Origin: Caenimonas sedimenti
GTDB lineage: Bacteria; Pseudomonadota; Gammaproteobacteria; Burkholderiales; Burkholderiaceae_C
Reading direction: 5' to 3'
DNA: 64,000 nucleotides
Assembly (NCBI RefSeq): GCF_007833165.1
Contig: NZ_VOBQ01000002.1
Location: 1 to 64,000 of the forward strand
Of the stretch, positions 60,380 to 64,000 are shown piece by piece. The translations under genes and the position numbers were made by a program. Below the pieces are notes generated by a model. That model did not search any database, was not told where the DNA came from, and saw nothing but the letters and a program-made list of their open reading frames with translations. Positions within the stretch are counted from its first letter, which is position 1; each line of letters starts with the position of its first letter.

Positions 60380-63300
60380 GCGCGTTCTCCCTCGGCCACC
60401 AGCACGGCGAACGGGAGGCCGCCGGCCGCCGTGAACACGTCTTGCAATGGCAATCCGTCGTCGCTGCCGGATGCCACGACGTGGCCCGTCAGCCAGTTGC
60501 GCCAGGCGCCGAACCGGCGCAGCCCCCCGGCGTCCGCCGGCCAGCGCAGCGCGGTGCCATCCCACAGGCGCGGGGTCCAGCGTGCGACGTCGCCATCGCA
60601 CAGCGTGTAGCCCAGGCGGACGGCGATCACCAGCACGGCCTGGCCTTCATGCAGCCGGGCGTAGGCCATCACATGGTCCGAAGCCCCGCCTTCCGCGGCG
60701 ATGGCGTGGTACTGGCCGTCGCGGAACAGTCCCTGCAGCGACCGCCGCAGTTGCAGCAGGCGCCAAGTCGCCAGCAGCTTCACACGGCCGTCGGCCGCGC
60801 GGTGCTGGAGGTCGTCCCAGGCGGAAGGTGTGGGCCAGCCTGGCTCGTACAGCGCCCGGACCGCCTGCAGATCCCCGGCGAGCCGCTGGAAATGGACCGG
60901 CCTGCGGTTGTCGGGATCGACCAGGCTGAAGTTCCATTGCTCGCAGCCCTGGTAGATGTCCGGCACGCCCGGGGCCGTGCACTTGAGCGCCAGTTGCGCC
61001 AGGCTGTTGCGGAAGCCGAAGGGCGCGATGCGGTCCACGAACTTCTGGATCTCGTCGGTGAAGGGCGCCTTGATGACGCCGTCGACATAGCGCTCGAGTG
61101 CGCCCTCATACTCGGCGTCCGGGCAGACCCAGTTGGTGTGCAGCTTCGCCTCGCGCACGGCCTTGCGCATGTACTCCTGGACGCGCTTGCGCAGCGACTC
61201 GAGCTCCGCCTCCTCCGGTGCGATGGCCGGCCAGACGCCGACCAGCGTCTGGAACAGCAGCCAGATGGCATTGCCGTCCGGGAGGGATCGCGTGTCGGTG
61301 CGCGTCAGGTACAGCTCGCCCCAGCCGCTGACGCGCAGCAGGAAGTCCTCCCACTGCGCCGGCAGTTCGGACAGCACCGCGATGCGGGCGCGCACGTCTT
61401 CCGAACGCTTGGTGTCGTGCGTCGAACTGGCCAGCATGCAATGCGGACGATGCCTTTGCCGGTTCTGGTTGGCCGCATGGAAGGCGGCCACCGAGATCCC
61501 GAAGCTGCGCGGGTCGCCGCCGACGTCATTGAGCGACACGAGTGGCAGGTAGCGGTAGAACGCGGTGTCCTCGACCGCCTTCGCCATGACGGGGGCCGTG
61601 AACTGCTGCCAGCGCGCCAGGAAGCGCGCGCGCTGCGCGGCGGGCATGGCTTCGCCTTCGCCCTCCCCCAGCAGGATCTCGCGCAGGTGGTCCAGCACGC
61701 TGGCTTCGGCGCCGCCGAGCCGCCGTTTCGCCGAGGCCACGGCCCAGTCGATGTGCTGCCGGTCCATGGCGGAGGCCGGCTCACCGACGCGCAGGTACGT
61801 GCGGTAGACGGGGAAGGCGCCCGCCAACTCCGCCAGCGCCACCAGCAGCCGGTTGCGCGTGAAGTCGCAGCGGCGCCGGCAGGCGCGCGTGAGTTCGTAG
61901 GCGGCGTGCGCCAGCCAGTTCAGTTCGCTGAACAGCGAAGTCTCGATGATGTGCTTCTTGCAGCGCCACGTGATCTCGTCGAAATCCACCGGCTCGCCGC
62001 TGAAGGCCTGGTACGCATCGACCAGGGCCGACTTGTTGCCGGCATGGACGAAAAGCCCGTGCGCCAGGCTGGCGAAGCGATAGCCCGTGTCGCCGTGCAC
62101 GGGCCAGCTTTCGGGCAAGGGCTCGTGCTCGGCCTGGATCTTTTCCACGAGCAGGTAGAGCGCGCGGGGCGGATGGCTCCCGACCGCGGCCTGGCTGGCG
62201 TGCCTGGCCTGCAGTTGCTCGAAGTAGGCCTGCGGGTCGCTGAGGCCGTCCGGATGGTCCACGCGCAGGCCGGCAAGGCAGCCGTCGTGCAGCCAGCGCA
62301 GCACCTTGCGGTGCGTGGCCTCGAACACCTCGGGGCGCTCCATGCGCAAAGCCGCCAGCGTGTTGACGTCGAAGAAGCGCCGGTAGTTGACGTCGTCGCT
62401 CGCCACGCGCCAGTCGGCCAGCCGGTAGGCCTGGGTGGAGATCAATGCGTCGAGCTTGTCGAAGCTCGCCGCATCGCCCGCGTGCCCGTTCAACGCTTCC
62501 AGGCAGGCCGTGATCCAGCGGGCCAGCCATTTGTGGCGCGCGGCCAGCCGCGCGAGCTGCCGCTTGTGGATCGCGCTGTCGCGCACGCGCGCGCGGCGCC
62601 GCTGCAGGTCGGGGTCATCGCGCTCCGGCAGGCGGCGCAGCGCATCGAGCAGTGCTTCCGCCAGGGCGAGTCCGTCGCGCTCGCCGTCGTCCCGCGGCGC
62701 CGGTGCAGGCAGGGCCTCCAGGATCCGCGGGTAGTGCGCGGGGTCGATCGGGAAGCGGTGGTTCCAGTAGCGCAAGCCGAATTCGCCGGTGGTGGAATCG
62801 AAATGCAGCTGGATCTCGCCGGCTTCGAGGATCTTGCCGTAGTGGTCGCCCAGCACCGGGAGCAGGACCCGTCCCGCCATCTCCGCGGCGGCCGGCGCCC
62901 ACTCGATGTCGAAAGTCTCCGCGTGCGGCGAAGCGCGGCCGTGCTCCAGCACGTCGAGCCACCACTGGTTGTCGGCTTCCAGCACGCCCATGTGGTTGGG
63001 CACGATGTCGAGGATCTGCGCCAGGCCCTGCTTGCGCAGCGCCTCGCACAGCCTGGCGTGGGCCGCCTCGTCCCCCACTTCCGGGTTCACCTGGCTGTGG
63101 TCCACGATGTCGTAGCCGTGCGTGCTGCCGGGCCGCGCGCGCAGGTAGGGGGAGCTGTAGAGATGGCTGATGCCCAAGGCCTTGAGGTACGGCACCGCCT
63201 GCGTCACTTCCTCGAACGTGCAGCCCTGGTGGAACTGCACGCGGTAGGTCGCACCCGGGACGAGCGCGGTGTCCAGTGCCGGCACCTCGGTCACCGCCGG

Positions 63301-64000
63301 CGCCACCGGCTGGACACCGCCGCGCTCGGCCCGGAGCGCCGCGGCGACGGAGGACCAGCGTGCGTCGCTGGCCAGCGCCTCCAGGGGCACCGCCAGCTTG
63401 CGGCGCCAGTTCGGGAAGCGGTCTTCCGTCGTTCCGGGCACGTTGACCTGCAGCAGCTGGCCCGTCACGTCTTCCAGCTGCACGCCGACCAGCCAGCAGG
63501 GCGTGCGCGCGAGGTAGGCATAGACCGCGTCGACGAAAGCCGGCGTGGCGTCCGGCAGCGAGGTCGGCTGCACCGAAATGCCCTCGGGCAGCAGGTCTTC
63601 GTGCTGCAGGGCCAGCAGGAGCCGCGCGCGGTCCTGCGCGCGCGCCATCACCTGCGCCTCGTGCGATTGGGCGTCGGGGTAGAGCTCCAGCCGGGCGGAC
63701 AGTTCGATGTCCTCGCCCAGCCAGAAGCCGCGCAGCGTCGGCAGGTCGTGCGTGCTGACCACGGCCAGCGCCTTCGGCTGCCACTGCGCTGGCGGGCGGA
63801 AGCCGCCGTCCTCACCGCGCTCGAACAGCAGCGGCCGGTACGACAGCAGGTCGCCTTCGCGCATGGCTTCGCGCATGCGTGGCGCGACGTTGCCCAGGTC
63901 CTCCCCGATCACCATGCACTCGTGGCGGTGGCTCTCCAGCGCCAACAGGGCGAGCAGATCGTCGAGCGGGTAGTTCACGTAGGTGCCGCCGTCCGGTCCG
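60376..64000 (-). CDS. treY: MalQ-TreY fusion: 4-alpha-glucanotransferase plus maltooligosyltrehalose synthase (5' end outside window)
   Basis: The frame is open through the window end and continues upstream. From 64000 to about 63300 it encodes the C-terminal part of amylomaltase MalQ (YPLDDLLALLALESHRHECM, GEDLGNVAPRM, STHDLPTLRGFWLG). From about 63255 it is TreY: ATYRVQFHQGCTFEEVTQAV, HGYDIVDHSQVNPE, AGLRVDHPDGL and SSTHDTKRSEDVRAR. TreY turns the end of a glucan chain into trehalose; MalQ rearranges glucans. The fusion of the two is known in Burkholderiales. Together with glgA it belongs to a glycogen-to-trehalose operon whose treZ, glgX and glgB are probably upstream. Confidence 0.92.
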   Translation of the reverse strand, partial: GPDGGTYVNYPLDDLLALLALESHRHECMVIGEDLGNVAPRMREAMREGDLLSYRPLLFERGEDGGFRPPAQWQPKALAVVSTHDLPTLRGFWLGEDIELSARLELYPDAQSHEAQVMARAQDRARLLLALQHEDLLPEGISVQPTSLPDATPAFVDAVYAYLARTPCWLVGVQLEDVTGQLLQVNVPGTTEDRFPNWRRKLAVPLEALASDARWSSVAAALRAERGGVQPVAPAVTEVPALDTALVPGATYRVQFHQGCTFEEVTQAVPYLKALGISHLYSSPYLRARPGSTHGYDIVDHSQVNPEVGDEAAHARLCEALRKQGLAQILDIVPNHMGVLEADNQWWLDVLEHGRASPHAETFDIEWAPAAAEMAGRVLLPVLGDHYGKILEAGEIQLHFDSTTGEFGLRYWNHRFPIDPAHYPRILEALPAPAPRDDGERDGLALAEALLDALRRLPERDDPDLQRRRARVRDSAIHKRQLARLAARHKWLARWITACLEALNGHAGDAASFDKLDALISTQAYRLADWRVASDDVNYRRFFDVNTLAALRMERPEVFEATHRKVLRWLHDGCLAGLRVDHPDGLSDPQAYFEQLQARHASQAAVGSHPPRALYLLVEKIQAEHEPLPESWPVHGDTGYRFASLAHGLFVHAGNKSALVDAYQAFSGEPVDFDEITWRCKKHIIETSLFSELNWLAHAAYELTRACRRRCDFTRNRLLVALAELAGAFPVYRTYLRVGEPASAMDRQHIDWAVASAKRRLGGAEASVLDHLREILLGEGEGEAMPAAQRARFLARWQQFTAPVMAKAVEDTAFYRYLPLVSLNDVGGDPRSFGISVAAFHAANQNRQRHRPHCMLASSTHDTKRSEDVRARIAVLSELPAQWEDFLLRVSGWGELYLTRTDTRSLPDGNAIWLLFQTLVGVWPAIAPEEAELESLRKRVQEYMRKAVREAKLHTNWVCPDAEYEGALERYVDGVIKAPFTDEIQKFVDRIAPFGFRNSLAQLALKCTAPGVPDIYQGCEQWNFSLVDPDNRRPVHFQRLAGDLQAVRALYEPGWPTPSAWDDLQHRAADGRVKLLATWRLLQLRRSLQGLFRDGQYHAIAAEGGASDHVMAYARLHEGQAVLVIAVRLGYTLCDGDVARWTPRLWDGTALRWPADAGGLRRFGAWRNWLTGHVVASGSDDGLPLQDVFTAAGGLPFAVLVAEGERA

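Noticed and set aside
1..64000. tRNA, rRNA, prophage or genomic-island boundary
   Set aside because: I saw no cloverleaf with a TTCGA arm and CCA-like end, no integrase and no att-like direct repeats. I could not run a scanner, so a tRNA could have been missed.

Overview
The window is high-GC, densely packed chromosomal DNA. The gene content points to an aerobic betaproteobacterium of the Burkholderiales, most likely Comamonadaceae close to Ramlibacter or Variovorax. This is an inference from a Bug/TctC solute receptor, a tandem glycine riboswitch before a DadA-type dehydrogenase, PaoABC, and a MalQ-TreY fusion. I saw no rRNA, tRNA, CRISPR array, phage or intact transposase. Many neighbouring genes overlap by ATGA or GTGA, or overlap convergently at their 3' ends.

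Region by region. 0-5 kb: a complete D-glucarate/galactarate operon on the minus strand (kdgD, tctC-like receptor, garD, gudD) behind a good sigma-70 promoter and a GntR/FadR-type operator. 5-13 kb: a class C serine hydrolase, an L,D-transpeptidase, a pseudouridine-synthase-like protein without the usual catalytic Asp, and an efflux island (SDR, MATE, TetR, Bcr-type MFS) marked by two matching TetR palindromes. 13.2-22.1 kb: the most interesting locus. A MEDS-BTAD regulator precedes a tight operon of two split PEP-synthase-like proteins (like phenylphosphate synthase or CreHI), an SDR, a VanA-type Rieske oxygenase, an aldehyde dehydrogenase and a HAD phosphatase. Together they read as an aerobic phosphorylate, oxidise, dephosphorylate route for a phenolic compound, with a Rieske oxygenase where the Corynebacterium cre pathway uses a P450.

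22-34 kb: assorted hydrolases, a sensor-less histidine kinase, two tandem Crp/Fnr regulators, an RlmN-like radical SAM protein, a LysR/NAD(P)-oxidoreductase pair, and a DadA-like dehydrogenase under a tandem glycine riboswitch. 34-48 kb: a stress and small-protein region with an adenylate cyclase carrying a repeated C-terminal domain, a response regulator, a transglutaminase-like protease, two ferritin-like proteins, an S9 peptidase, an orphan DUF4130 protein, a pair of paralogous helical proteins, a 16-residue Q-rich ORF with its own terminator, a KGG-repeat protein, and a 43-residue membrane protein. 48-56 kb: LysR and PaoABC periplasmic aldehyde oxidoreductase, an Asp-nucleophile hydrolase, a frameshifted metallo-beta-lactamase gene and a PAS histidine kinase. 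57-64 kb: exonuclease III, an isochorismatase-like hydrolase, and the glycogen/trehalose genes glgA and malQ-treY, the last running off the window end.

Two unrelated MITE-like elements (41.6 and 56.8 kb) share CTAG ends and 34-bp terminal inverted repeats, and each sits in the C-TAG of a gene's stop codon.
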